64,000 nucleotides of DNA from CAVQGZ01 sp963714455 (GTDB lineage: Bacteria > Actinomycetota > Actinomycetes > Jiangellales > Jiangellaceae), in assembly GCA_963714455.1 (NCBI GenBank), contig CAVQON010000020.1, positions 434,001 through 498,000 on the forward strand, in the 5' to 3' direction. The position numbers were made by a program, and so were the translations under genes. Under the pieces are notes generated by a model. That model had not been told where the DNA came from and did no database searches. It worked only from the letters and a program-made list of their open reading frames with translations. Shown here piece after piece: positions 54,678 through 63,573 of the stretch (positions within the stretch are counted from its first letter, which is position 1; each line of letters opens with the position of its first letter).

Positions 54678-54689
54678 CCGCTGAGCGTA
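54678..54689 (-). promoter_or_regulatory. leaderless -10 box of the YbaK gene
   Basis: TACGCT on the minus strand (54684-54689), spacer CAGCGG, GTG 54677. The start has no ribosome-binding site. Confidence 0.4.
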
Positions 54690-54798
54690 GGTGCGGCTCG
54701 GCGGATCGCTGGTGCCCGGCCCGCCGGAGGCGCCGGTGAGACGTCTTCGTCGCGGGGGCTTGACGTGTGTCGGGGGTGGGGTATTCACTAGGTCATGT

Positions 54799-54814
54799 TC
54801 GAACACATGTTCGA
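54799..54814. promoter_or_regulatory. LexA (SOS) box
   Basis: A perfect match to the actinobacterial SOS operator: TCGAAC-ACAT-GTTCGA. It extends on both sides into longer palindromic TGTTCGAACA arms. It lies 171 bp before the first gene (DUF6504) of the dnaE2-dinB operon and 122 bp from the divergent YbaK gene. LexA bound here should repress the operon until RecA is activated by DNA damage. Confidence 0.88.
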
Positions 54815-54822
54815 ACATGACT

Positions 54823-54954
54823 CCGGTGGTTCGCGGCCACCGGTGAGCAGGCTTCCCGTCCGGGTGCGACCTCGACCTCGCACCCGTGACGGGGCGTCTT
54901 CCCCCTGCCTGTCGAGCGTGTGTGTCTGGTCTACGAGGGACGGCTGCTGCGTCC
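54823..54954 (+). ncRNA. structured leader of the SOS operon
   Basis: Three hairpins between the LexA box and the first gene of the operon: a perfect 7-bp stem CCGGTGG/CCACCGG (54823-54843, 7-nt loop), a perfect 9-bp stem CGGGTGCGA/TCGCACCCG (54861-54886, 8-nt loop) and a 5-bp stem GGACG/CGTCC (54938-54954). The transcript start is not known, so this could also include part of the promoter. The leader carries no convincing gene. A regulatory role is only inferred. Confidence 0.5.
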
Positions 54955-54984
54955 GTCGGTGCCCGTGCTGGGAAGGAGGACGTG

Positions 54985-55266
54985 ATGCGTCACTACGCCG
55001 AGTCGGTCGACGTGCGCTCCGGGGTGGTCGGCGGCATCGAGGGTCCGGCCCAGTTCGTCTGGCGTCGTCGGCTCTACCTGGTGCGCGACGTCCTCGGCTT
55101 CTGGGTGGAGTCCAGCAGCTGGTGGCGCACCGGTGACGCAGGGTCGGCGGAACGGCGGGTCTGGCGGGTCGAGGCCGGCCAGGGGCGCCTGACGTCCCGC
55201 GTGGTCGCCGACCTCGCGCTAGACCCGGTTGCCGATCAGTGGCTGCTGCTGCGTACCTACGACTGA
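54985..55266 (+). CDS. DUF6504-family small protein
   Basis: A 93-residue protein with a compact beta-rich pattern: YAESVDVRSGVVGGIEGPAQFVWRRRLYLVRDVLGFWVESSSWW, then RVWRVEAGQGRL and a closing VADQWLLLRTYD. It is typical of small proteins found next to actinobacterial dnaE2/imuB genes. AAGGAGGACGTG immediately before ATG 54985 is a strong ribosome-binding site and decides the start. Its role in mutagenesis is not known. Confidence 0.8.
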   Translation: MRHYAESVDVRSGVVGGIEGPAQFVWRRRLYLVRDVLGFWVESSSWWRTGDAGSAERRVWRVEAGQGRLTSRVVADLALDPVADQWLLLRTYD

Positions 55267-55279
55267 GAAGGAGAACGAG

Positions 55280-55708
55280 ATGGTCACCCGAGCCGGGGTC
55301 GGTGCGATGGACATGCTGGCCCACGCCCGCAGCTGTCTGCAGGAGGCCGCCGTCGCCGTGCGGCCCACCGACCGCTACGCCATGGCCCACCTGGCCGCGC
55401 TGCGCACCGCAGCGGCGGTGCTGGCTGCGCGCACGCACGGAGCGCCGACGGGACGACGTCAGTCCCGCAACGCCTGGGTGCTGCTGGCCCAGGTCGCGCC
55501 CGAGCTGGAGGAGTGGGCCGCCTTCTTCGCTGCGGGAGCGACCAAACGAGCGGCTGCCCAGGCCGGCATCAGCAGCGCGGTGTCGACCCGCGAGGCCGAC
55601 GACCTGCTGCGGGAGGCGGAGACCTTCCTCGCGGTGTCGACCAGGATGCTCGGGCTTCCGCACCACCCGGAGCTGCCCGGTCTCACCGCACCGCTGCGTG
55701 CCGGGTAG
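55280..55708 (+). CDS. SAV_6107-like HEPN-domain protein
   Basis: A 142-residue, mostly helical protein: MLAHARSCLQEAAVAVRPTDRYAMAHLAALRTAAAVLAAR, then QSRNAWVLLAQVAPELEEWAAFFAAGATKRAAAQAG, and a long C-terminal helix. The Arg-x4-6-His-like RNase motif of active HEPN toxins is not clearly seen, so it may be a non-catalytic member. GAAGGAGAACGAG precedes ATG 55280. Always near dnaE2 genes in relatives known to me; function unproven. Confidence 0.75.
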   Translation: MVTRAGVGAMDMLAHARSCLQEAAVAVRPTDRYAMAHLAALRTAAAVLAARTHGAPTGRRQSRNAWVLLAQVAPELEEWAAFFAAGATKRAAAQAGISSAVSTREADDLLREAETFLAVSTRMLGLPHHPELPGLTAPLRAG

Positions 55709-58700
55709 GTGAGGACGGTGGTGGCCAGTGACCCCTTCGTCCACCTGCAGGTGGCGTCCGGGTTCTCGTTGCGCCACGGGGCCTCGCACCCGCAGGCGCT
55801 CGTCGCGCGCGCCGCCGAGCACGGCATGGACGCCCTCGCCCTGACCGACCGGGACGGGGTGTACGGAGCGGTCCGGTTCGCGCTGGCCTGCCGGTCGGCG
55901 GGCATCGCCCCGATCCTCGGGGTCGATCTCGCGGTGGAGCCCCCCACGACGAGCCCGGCGCAGCGCCAGACCCAGCCCCGCCGCCGCACACCGGCTCGGG
56001 GCGGCGCCGAGGTCGACCGGCGTCTCGCGCGCGTGACCGTGCTGGCCGAGGGCAGGCGAGGCTGGGGTGCTCTGTGCCGGCTGGTCTCTGCCGCCCACGC
56101 CGGCGCGACGCCCGCACCCGTGCCGGGTTCACGACCGGGCGTGGACGGCGTGCCGCAGCGCCGCCGCGACCCGGCTGTCACCATGGCTGAGATTGCAGCC
56201 GCTGCGTCATCGGGCGCGCTCGGGGTGGTGCTGGGTCCTCGGTCCGACGTCGGTCGGGCGCTCTCCCGGCACCGTCCCGACCTGGCTGCACGCGCGCTGG
56301 GCGACTGGCAGTCGGTGCTCGGCCCGGACGGGCTGATGCTGGCGACCGTCTCGCACCGGGCTGCCGGTGACCGGCTGGCACCCGGCAGCACCCGCCACGC
56401 CGCACAGATGCTCGGGCTGGGGCGCGAGCACGGGCTACCGGTGGTGCTCAGCAACGCCGTGCGCTACGCCGACCCCGCCGACGCCCCGGTGACCGACGTG
56501 CTCGACGCCGCTCGCCGGCTCGTCCCGCTGCACCCGCGCCATCTCGACCGAGCCAACGCAGAGGGGTATCTCAAGAACGGGAAGGAGATGCTGGAGATCG
56601 CCGAGGACGTGGTGCGGGCCGCCGGCGCCGGGGAGTCGCAGGTGAGTCGGCTGCTGGCCGACACCCGCGGTGTCGCCGAACGTTTCGTCCTCGACCCCCG
56701 ATCCGACCTGGGCCTGGGGGAGATCCACTTCCCCGAGCACGACCTGCTGAGCAACCTGAGCGGGGCATCCGGGACGTCCGGAGCCGGGGCGACGTCGGCG
56801 GACGCTCTGCTGCGCGAACGCTGCGAGGCCGGGCTGGGCCGTCGCTACGGCCCCCGACCGTCCCGGCAGGTGCTCGACCGGATGGCCGACGAGCTCGACG
56901 TGATCGCTCGGCTGGGCTACGCCGCCTACTTCCTCACCGTCGCCGAGGTGTGCGACATGGTCGCGCAGATGGGGGTGCGGGCAGCGGCTCGTGGGTCGGG
57001 CGCCGGCAGCCTCGTGTGCTACCTGCTCGGCATCTCCGGCGTGGAGCCGATCGAGCACGGGCTGCTCATGGAACGCTTCCTGTCCCCGCTGCGCCAGGCC
57101 CTGCCCGACATCGACGTCGACGTCGAGTCCGCCCGCCGTCTGGAGGTCTACCAGGCCATCTTCGACCGCTTCGGTCTCGAGCGGGTCGCCTGCGTGTCGA
57201 TGATGGACACCTACCGGGTGCGCCACGCCATCCGTGACACCGGTGCTGCGCTCGGCCTGCCGTCCGGCGAGGTCGACGCGATCGCCAAGGCCTTCCCGCA
57301 CATCCGGGCCCGCGACGCCCGTCTCGCCCTGGACGAGCTGCCCGAGCTACGGGCCAGCCGCCTCGGTGACGCGCTGCGCGACGGCCAGCTCGAGGTGCTG
57401 CTCGCGCTGGCCGAGAAGCTGGACGGCCTGCCCCGGCACGTCGCGCTGCACCCGTGCGGGGTGATCCTGTCCGACCCCACCCTGCGCGAGCGCACCCCGA
57501 CCGAGCCGAGCCTGGCCGGGTTCGCGATGAGCCAGTTCGACAAGGACGACGTGGAGAATCTCGGGCTGCTGAAGCTCGACGTGCTGGGCATCCGGATGCA
57601 GTCGGCGATGGCCTACGCGGTCACCGAGATCCAGCGGGTCGATGACGTGACCGTCGACCTCGACGACCGTGCGTGCGTGCCGCTGGACGACCCGGCGACC
57701 TACCGTCTCATCCAGTCCACCCGCACCCTGGGCTGCTTCCAGATCGAGTCCCCCGGCCAGCGCGAGCTGATCGGCAAGTTCGCCCCGGAGACCTTCGGCG
57801 ACATCATCATCGACATCTCGCTGTTTCGTCCCGGTCCGGTCAAGAGCGACATGGTCACCCCCTTCTTGATGGCTCGGCAGGGGTGGCAGATGCCGGAGTA
57901 CCTGCACCCCGACCTCGAGCCTGTGCTGCGCGAGACCTGTGGGGTGGTGGTGTTCCACGAGCAGGTGCTGGCGATCATCGCCGTCGTCACCGGGTGCAGC
58001 CTGGCCGAGGCCGACGAGGCGCGGCGGGCTCTCGGTGACGCCGACGGCAAGGAGCAGGTGCGGGCCTGGCTGCCGGGCGCAGCGCGGGCCCGCGGGTACG
58101 ACGAGGCCACCGTGACGCGGGTGTGGGAGGTGCTGGAGGCCTTCGCGTCCTTCGGCTTCTGCAAGGCCCACGCGGCAGCCTTCGCGCTGCCCACCTACCA
58201 GTCGGCCTGGCTCAAGACCCACCACACGGCGGCGTTCCTGGCCGGGGTGCTCACCCACGACCCGGGCATGTACCCGAAGCGGCTGATCCTCGAGGACGCC
58301 CGCGCGTTCGGCATCGCGGTGCTCGCGCTCGACGTCAACGCCTCCGACGACGTGTACCGGGTCGAGCGGGTGGGGGTCGACGACGAGCCACCGCCGGGCA
58401 TCCTCGGTGAGCCGCCACGACATCCACCCCCGGACGGCCTGCCCGACGCGCGGGCGTACGGCATCCGGCTGTCGCTGTGCGATGTCGCCGGCATCAGCGC
58501 CGACGAAGTGGCTCGGATCATCGCCGGGCGTCCGTTCCACTCGTTGACCGACTTCTGGTACCGCGCCCGGGTCAGCCGGCCAGTGGCCGAGAAGCTGGTG
58601 CTGGCCGGGGCGTTCGACAGCATCTACGGCCTCGGCTCGACGATCCCGGTACGCCGCCGGGGGCAGACGACCCGTCGCGACCTGCTGCTGGCGCTGGCCG

Positions 58701-59518
58701 ATCTCGACGGCGTTCGGGTGCGGCGCAGTGGTTCGCGACGTGCGGTCACCGGAGCCGAACAGCTCACCCTGGCTCTGGAGTCCACGGAGCCGGACGAGGG
58801 CTCGGGGTTACCAGAGATGACCAGCAGCGAGCGGGTGCAGGCCGAGCTGGAGATCTTGGGCCTCGACGCCAGCGCGCACGTGGTCGACTTCTACACCGAC
58901 TTCTTGCGCGACCTGGGCACCACCCGCTCGATCGACCTGCTGCGCCGGCGCAGCAAGGCCGAGCTGCTGGTCGCCGGGGTCAAGGTCGCCACCCAGACCC
59001 CGCCGGTGCGCTCCGGGCGGCGGGTCATCTTTCTCACCCTGGACGACGGCAGCGGCCCGGTGGACGCCACGTTCTTCGAAGACGCCCAAGGTCCGTACGC
59101 CGCGACGCTGTTCGGGTCGTGGCTGCTGGTGGTGCGCGGCGAGCTGCGGCGCACCGGTCCGCGCGGGGTGTCCCTGCGTGCCACCGGCTGCTGGGAGCTC
59201 ACCTCGCTGCACCAGGCATGGCAGGACGGCGGCATCGACGCCGTGCACGCGGTGATGGCGCAGACGGCGGAGTACGACCAGCGCTCGGTGCAGCAGCAGG
59301 CCGCCAGCCGCTCCAGCCGTCCGGTGATGACCGACGTCCGCGGCCAGGAGCCGGACGAGGGTGCCGGGCCCACCGCGGGCGGGATGGGTCGGCGTCGGGT
59401 GCTGGTGCACCCCAGCGGCTTCCGGCAGTCGCCGTACGCCGACATCAAGCCGGCCGGGGGCGACGTCTCGGGGGCGCCGCGCAAGCTGTGGCACACCAGC
59501 CCCGGCAGCCCGGGCTGA
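55709..59518 (+). CDS. dnaE2: error-prone DNA polymerase III alpha (DnaE2)
   Basis: Damage-inducible C-family polymerase for translesion synthesis. The 1269-residue protein has a PHP domain at the N-terminus (HLQVASGFSLRHGASHPQALV, with a Pro/Arg-rich insertion near residues 75-95), the palm catalytic block PDIDVDVESARR (Asp pair near residue 470), AARGSGAGSLVCYLLGI, ISLFRPGPVKSDMVTPF, GFCKAHAAAFA and a C-terminal OB-fold region. The final GFRQSPYADIK is usual for DnaE2. GTG 55709 starts right after the HEPN stop. Overlaps dinB by one base. Confidence 0.95.
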   Translation: MRTVVASDPFVHLQVASGFSLRHGASHPQALVARAAEHGMDALALTDRDGVYGAVRFALACRSAGIAPILGVDLAVEPPTTSPAQRQTQPRRRTPARGGAEVDRRLARVTVLAEGRRGWGALCRLVSAAHAGATPAPVPGSRPGVDGVPQRRRDPAVTMAEIAAAASSGALGVVLGPRSDVGRALSRHRPDLAARALGDWQSVLGPDGLMLATVSHRAAGDRLAPGSTRHAAQMLGLGREHGLPVVLSNAVRYADPADAPVTDVLDAARRLVPLHPRHLDRANAEGYLKNGKEMLEIAEDVVRAAGAGESQVSRLLADTRGVAERFVLDPRSDLGLGEIHFPEHDLLSNLSGASGTSGAGATSADALLRERCEAGLGRRYGPRPSRQVLDRMADELDVIARLGYAAYFLTVAEVCDMVAQMGVRAAARGSGAGSLVCYLLGISGVEPIEHGLLMERFLSPLRQALPDIDVDVESARRLEVYQAIFDRFGLERVACVSMMDTYRVRHAIRDTGAALGLPSGEVDAIAKAFPHIRARDARLALDELPELRASRLGDALRDGQLEVLLALAEKLDGLPRHVALHPCGVILSDPTLRERTPTEPSLAGFAMSQFDKDDVENLGLLKLDVLGIRMQSAMAYAVTEIQRVDDVTVDLDDRACVPLDDPATYRLIQSTRTLGCFQIESPGQRELIGKFAPETFGDIIIDISLFRPGPVKSDMVTPFLMARQGWQMPEYLHPDLEPVLRETCGVVVFHEQVLAIIAVVTGCSLAEADEARRALGDADGKEQVRAWLPGAARARGYDEATVTRVWEVLEAFASFGFCKAHAAAFALPTYQSAWLKTHHTAAFLAGVLTHDPGMYPKRLILEDARAFGIAVLALDVNASDDVYRVERVGVDDEPPPGILGEPPRHPPPDGLPDARAYGIRLSLCDVAGISADEVARIIAGRPFHSLTDFWYRARVSRPVAEKLVLAGAFDSIYGLGSTIPVRRRGQTTRRDLLLALADLDGVRVRRSGSRRAVTGAEQLTLALESTEPDEGSGLPEMTSSERVQAELEILGLDASAHVVDFYTDFLRDLGTTRSIDLLRRRSKAELLVAGVKVATQTPPVRSGRRVIFLTLDDGSGPVDATFFEDAQGPYAATLFGSWLLVVRGELRRTGPRGVSLRATGCWELTSLHQAWQDGGIDAVHAVMAQTAEYDQRSVQQQAASRSSRPVMTDVRGQEPDEGAGPTAGGMGRRRVLVHPSGFRQSPYADIKPAGGDVSGAPRKLWHTSPGSPG

Positions 59519-60759
59519 TGACTGCGCCGCGAGCGACCGTGCAGTCGGGCGAGGACGCCTGCACCGTGCTGCACGTCGACATGGACGCCTTCTACGTGGG
59601 CGTCGAGCTGCGAGAGCGCCCCGAGCTGCGTGGACGAGCGCTGGTCGTGGGTGGGGACGGCCGTGGCGTGGTGCTCTCGGCCAGCTACGAGGCGCGGCGG
59701 CACGGCGTGCGGTCCGGGATGCCGACCAGCCGGGCGCGGCGGCTGGTGCCCGACCTGCTCGTGCTGCCCCCGCGGTTCGACCGCTACCTCGAGGTGTCGA
59801 GGGGGGTGATGGAGGTCTTCGGGTCGGTGACGCCCCTGGTCGAGCCGGTGTCCCTCGACGAAGCCTTTCTGGACGTCCACGGTGCCCGCCGACGTCTGGG
59901 CGGTCCCCGGGCGGTTGCCGAGCTCATCCGCGCCCGCGTGGCCGACGAGCAGGGCATCGTCTGCACCGTCGGTGGCGCCGCCACCACCTCGCTGGCCAAG
60001 ATCGCCTCTGCCCAGGGCAAGCCGGACGGGTTGCTGCTGGTGCCGCCGGAGCGTGTCGTCGCGTTTCTGCACCCGCTGCCGGTGGGGGCGCTGTGGGGGG
60101 TGGGGGAGCAGACCGAGGCTCGGCTTCGCCACCTCGGTCTGAGCGCCGTGGGTGACCTCGCCCGGGTGCCCCGCGCCACCCTGGTCCGCGCGTTCGGCCC
60201 GGCGCAGGCCCGCCACCTGGTCGACATGAGCTGGGGGCGCGTCACCCACCCGGTCGGCGTCCACGTCGAGCCGGCTGAACGGTCGGTCGGGTCGCAGCGC
60301 ACGTTCAGCCACGACGTCGACGACCCCGTCGTCATGCGCCGCGAGCTGCTGCGGTTGGCGGTCGGCGTGGCGGCCCGGCTTCGGACGGCCGGTCAGCAAG
60401 GTCGCACCGTGGTGCTCACCGTCCGGTTCGCCGACTTCACCACGTTGACTCGGTCCCGGACCGTGCGTGACCCGACCGACATTGCACCGGAGATCCATGC
60501 GGCGGTCTGTGCCGCGCTGGAGACCCTCGGTCTGCAACGCGCCCGTGTGCGGCTGCTCGGCGTCCGGGTGAGTGGGCTCGTCCCTCGTCAGCGCAGCACT
60601 CGTCAGCTGGTGCTGGGAGAACGGGACCGCGGCTGGACCGAGGCCGAGCAGGCGATCGACCGTGCGGTGCGCCGTTTCGGGCCCGGCGCGGTCGCTCCTG
60701 CCGCGCTCGTCGGGGGCCCGGCACTTTCTGCGGAGCAGGATCGTTACCGCTTCGAATGA
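59518..60759 (+). CDS. dinB: DNA polymerase IV (DinB), Y family
   Basis: Translesion polymerase of 413 residues with catalytic residues intact: LHVDMDAFYVGVELRERPEL (first Asp), VSLDEAFLDVHG (second Asp/Glu pair), VGGAATTSLAKIASAQGKPDG, the HhH region GVGEQTEARLRHLGL and the little finger (SQRTFSHDVDDPV). In many actinobacteria the partner of dnaE2 is ImuB, which lacks the catalytic acids; here the partner is an active-looking DinB. Its ATG shares a base with the dnaE2 stop. Confidence 0.93.
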   Translation: MTAPRATVQSGEDACTVLHVDMDAFYVGVELRERPELRGRALVVGGDGRGVVLSASYEARRHGVRSGMPTSRARRLVPDLLVLPPRFDRYLEVSRGVMEVFGSVTPLVEPVSLDEAFLDVHGARRRLGGPRAVAELIRARVADEQGIVCTVGGAATTSLAKIASAQGKPDGLLLVPPERVVAFLHPLPVGALWGVGEQTEARLRHLGLSAVGDLARVPRATLVRAFGPAQARHLVDMSWGRVTHPVGVHVEPAERSVGSQRTFSHDVDDPVVMRRELLRLAVGVAARLRTAGQQGRTVVLTVRFADFTTLTRSRTVRDPTDIAPEIHAAVCAALETLGLQRARVRLLGVRVSGLVPRQRSTRQLVLGERDRGWTEAEQAIDRAVRRFGPGAVAPAALVGGPALSAEQDRYRFE

Positions 60760-60778
60760 GGAACTTCCAACGGTCGGG

Positions 60779-60807
60779 TTTCGCGACAGCCGAACCCTGC
60801 TTATCCT
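60779..60807 (+). promoter_or_regulatory. candidate promoter of the DUF3040 gene
   Basis: TTTCGC (60779-60784), 17-nt spacer and TATCCT (60802-60807), about 50 nt upstream of a GTG start with a strong GAGAGGAGGG site. The -35 is weak. Confidence 0.35.
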
Positions 60808-60866
60808 GTGTTCGTACGCTCCACCCAGGCCACGGACGACCTGGCCATCAACGAGAGGAGGGACCT

Positions 60867-61280
60867 GTGCCTCTCTCCGAGAACGAGCAGCGCATGCTCG
60901 AGCAGATGGAGCGCGCCCTCTACGCCGAAGACCCCAAGTTCGCGACCCAGCTCAAGGGGTCGGACGCGCGCACGTTCTACCGCAAGCGCCTCGTGGTCGC
61001 GGGTATCGGCTTTTCCCTTGGCATCGTCGTCCTGATGGCCGGCGCCATCACGGCCGGTTCCAACACGACTCTGCTCATCGTCCTCGCCCTCGTGGGTTTC
61101 GCACTGATGCTCGCCTCGGCGTGGATCGGTATCACCAGCTGGCGCAAGATTCCCGCTCCCGGTGAGATCGGCACGTTCCCGACGGGCGGGTCGAGCCCCC
61201 GAGGCAAGAGCTCCAGCCCCGGATTCATGAACCGCGTCGAAGACCGCTGGAAGAAGCGTCGCGACGACATGGGTCGCTGA
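60867..61280 (+). CDS. DUF3040 membrane protein
   Basis: A 137-residue protein of the DUF3040 family, found near the cell-division cluster in actinobacteria (Rv2169c in Mycobacterium). It starts with PLSENEQRMLEQMERALYAEDPKFA, which is the family hallmark, followed by two TM helices (about 44-63 and 68-88) and a basic C-terminal tail. The GTG at 60867 has a strong Shine-Dalgarno (GAGAGGAGGG). Function unknown. Confidence 0.9.
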   Translation: MPLSENEQRMLEQMERALYAEDPKFATQLKGSDARTFYRKRLVVAGIGFSLGIVVLMAGAITAGSNTTLLIVLALVGFALMLASAWIGITSWRKIPAPGEIGTFPTGGSSPRGKSSSPGFMNRVEDRWKKRRDDMGR

Positions 61281-61326
61281 CCTCCGCTTAGCCTCGTCCT
61301 TACGCGCAGCGAGCAGTGCGGACGCG

Positions 61327-63573
61327 CTAGCGCCGTCCGACGAGCCGGCGCATGGGGGCGGGCCACAGACGTGCTCGCCAACGTGCGCCGCGTGACATCC
61401 CCGCGACGAGCGCATGCCGCACGAGTACCGCGTCTCGTTCCTGCACCGCCCCGACCGCCGGCGGACGCCCTGCGTAGCGTGCCCGCTCGGTGGCCCGAGC
61501 CACGGCATCGAGACGTTCGCGCGGCTCGCCGGCGAGGCCGGCCGACTCACCGAGGGCGGCGGCACTCACCCGGATCGTGTCCGACGGGTCGGTCGCGAAA
61601 CCCATCTCCAGAGCCGCGTCCTGGATGTCGGCCCAAGCAGCCTCGGCCACGCGCGCGGGGTCGTCGGCCGCGCGACGCCACCGGCGTCGGCGCACCACCC
61701 AGCCGGCGACCACCGGGGTGACCGCCAGCAGCAGCAGGCTCACGGCGACGGCCAGCAGGGGCAACCTGCTGGGCTGGGCGGAGGTCAGAGCGCCCTCCTG
61801 CACCACGTCGTCCAGGGGTGCGACGGCGCCCAGGTCGGAGTCGCCCTCGGTGTCGACCGGCGTCTCCAGCGACTCCTGGACGTCGGTCTGCCCGGCCCCG
61901 GGAACCGTGTAGTCCGGGGCCGCCCCGGTGCGGGCCGACGGGGTGGGCTCGAACCGAACCCAGCCGACCCCGTCGAAGTACAGCTCGGGCCAGGCGTGCG
62001 CGTCCTGCGCCCGAACGACCCAGTACCCGGGTTGAGCCTGCTCCCCGCGCAGGTAGCCCACGCCGACCCGGGCCGGGATGCCCAGAGACCGGGCCATGAT
62101 CGCCATGGTCGCCGCGTACTGCTCGCAGTAGCCGCGACGCTCGTCGAGGAAGGCCACGAGGTCGTTCGAGCCGTTGCCGGGGTCGACGGACAGGTCGTAG
62201 ACGAAACCGCCGTCGTTGCGGAACCACTGCTGCAGAGCGACCGCCCGCGCGTAGTTGTCGTCGGCGTCAGCGGTGACCTCCCGGGCCAGGTCACCCACGA
62301 CCGACGGCGTCTCACCCGGCAGCTCAAGCATCTCCACGAGACGTCCGGGTGCCGGCGGGGGGCCCGAGAGCTGCTCCGGCGTCGGCGTCACCTCGAGCGA
62401 GGTCACGTCGTAGCGCAGGCCCTCGGTCGTGCGGTCGGTGGCCACCACGTCCAAGGTCGAGGAGTCGTAGCGCCAGTCGCCGTCGGCTGGGGCCACCTCA
62501 GATGCCGGGTAGGGCAGGGGCAGCCACTGCGACTGAAGGTTCGGGGTGATCTCCAGCTCGTACTGCTGCTCGCTGCGGGCGACGTCGGTGCCGAGCCCGG
62601 GTGGGGAGGGCAGCCCGTCGGTCACGCGGTTGCGCTCGGGCACCGGTCGGTCCGAGGTGCGCCACACCTCGCCGTCGTAGACGTCCAGGGTGAGCAGCCG
62701 CAGGTACTCCGGCGCCGCTGCATCGCTCGTGAACCTGATGACCTCGACGTTGTCGGGACGCACCAGGTCGCGCTTGAGGTCGACGATCGGGTTCTGCGTG
62801 CGAATCGTCTGGCCGCCGGCACCGCCGCTGCCGTCAGGGCCGGCGATGAGGGCCAGACCGCCCTGCGGGAGCAGCGTCGCCCCGCCGACGGCGAGGGCCA
62901 CCGCACCCATGGCCAACGGGAGGCCGACGGACGACAGGCTCGACGCCCGTGACCCGGCCGTGACGGCTGAGCTGGCGGTCGACCCGAGCGGACGTCCCCA
63001 GCGGGCGGCCCGTTCACGTCCGTCGACGGCCAGAAGCAGCAGGTACCCCCCGGCCGCGGCGACGAACGCCCAGGCCGAGGCGCCCTGCGGGCTGGTGGCC
63101 ATCGCGACGGCGTGCATGATCGCCAGGGGCACGCCGGCCAGCGGCGCCATGCGCGCGGTCACGGCCAGGGCGTCGACCGACAGCGCGGTGAGGGCGACGC
63201 CGGCGACGAGCAGCAGCAAGATCCCGTCGTCGAGGGGGACGGGCGCTCGGTACTCGCGCACCGACGCCAACCCGAGGACGTAGGTGTCGGCCAGGTCCGC
63301 CGCCCAGGCACGCGAGGGCAGAAACCCGAGACGCGCCTGGTCCTCGGCCACCAGGTAGCCGACCCACAGCACCGACACCACCGCTTGGGTGGCCACCACC
63401 GCCCATGGCGGCACCTGGGCTGCGCGTAGCCCCATCCCGACACCCGCCACGAGCAGCACTGCCACGACCGCGGGGGCGACCCACGAACCGGTCTCGACGA
63501 CGGGTTGCAGCCCGATCACGGTCAGCAGGGTTGCCGTCGCGGCGGCCAGCGACAGCCGCACCGATCCGGTCAT
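61327..63573 (-). CDS. transglutaminase-like membrane protein (DUF3488/TgpA type)
   Basis: A 748-residue protein: six or seven N-terminal TM helices (residues 1-240), an external region with the transglutaminase triad in RRGYCEQYAATMAIMARSLGIPARVGVGYL (Cys), QDAHAWPELYFDGVGWVRFEPTP (His and Asp/Glu), then another TM helix (about 580-600) and a cytoplasmic tail. Related proteins pair with a DUF58 protein and a MoxR-type ATPase. ATG 63573 overlaps the DUF58 stop by 4 nt, so they are coupled. Substrate is unknown. Confidence 0.88.
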   Translation of the reverse strand: MTGSVRLSLAAATATLLTVIGLQPVVETGSWVAPAVVAVLLVAGVGMGLRAAQVPPWAVVATQAVVSVLWVGYLVAEDQARLGFLPSRAWAADLADTYVLGLASVREYRAPVPLDDGILLLLVAGVALTALSVDALAVTARMAPLAGVPLAIMHAVAMATSPQGASAWAFVAAAGGYLLLLAVDGRERAARWGRPLGSTASSAVTAGSRASSLSSVGLPLAMGAVALAVGGATLLPQGGLALIAGPDGSGGAGGQTIRTQNPIVDLKRDLVRPDNVEVIRFTSDAAAPEYLRLLTLDVYDGEVWRTSDRPVPERNRVTDGLPSPPGLGTDVARSEQQYELEITPNLQSQWLPLPYPASEVAPADGDWRYDSSTLDVVATDRTTEGLRYDVTSLEVTPTPEQLSGPPPAPGRLVEMLELPGETPSVVGDLAREVTADADDNYARAVALQQWFRNDGGFVYDLSVDPGNGSNDLVAFLDERRGYCEQYAATMAIMARSLGIPARVGVGYLRGEQAQPGYWVVRAQDAHAWPELYFDGVGWVRFEPTPSARTGAAPDYTVPGAGQTDVQESLETPVDTEGDSDLGAVAPLDDVVQEGALTSAQPSRLPLLAVAVSLLLLAVTPVVAGWVVRRRRWRRAADDPARVAEAAWADIQDAALEMGFATDPSDTIRVSAAALGESAGLAGEPRERLDAVARATERARYAGRPPAVGAVQERDAVLVRHALVAGMSRGARWRARLWPAPMRRLVGRR

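Noticed and set aside
54795..55136. An open frame whose start codon lies in the SOS box
   Set aside because: It begins within the operator, has no ribosome-binding site, reads as low-complexity sequence and overlaps the well supported DUF6504 gene in another frame.
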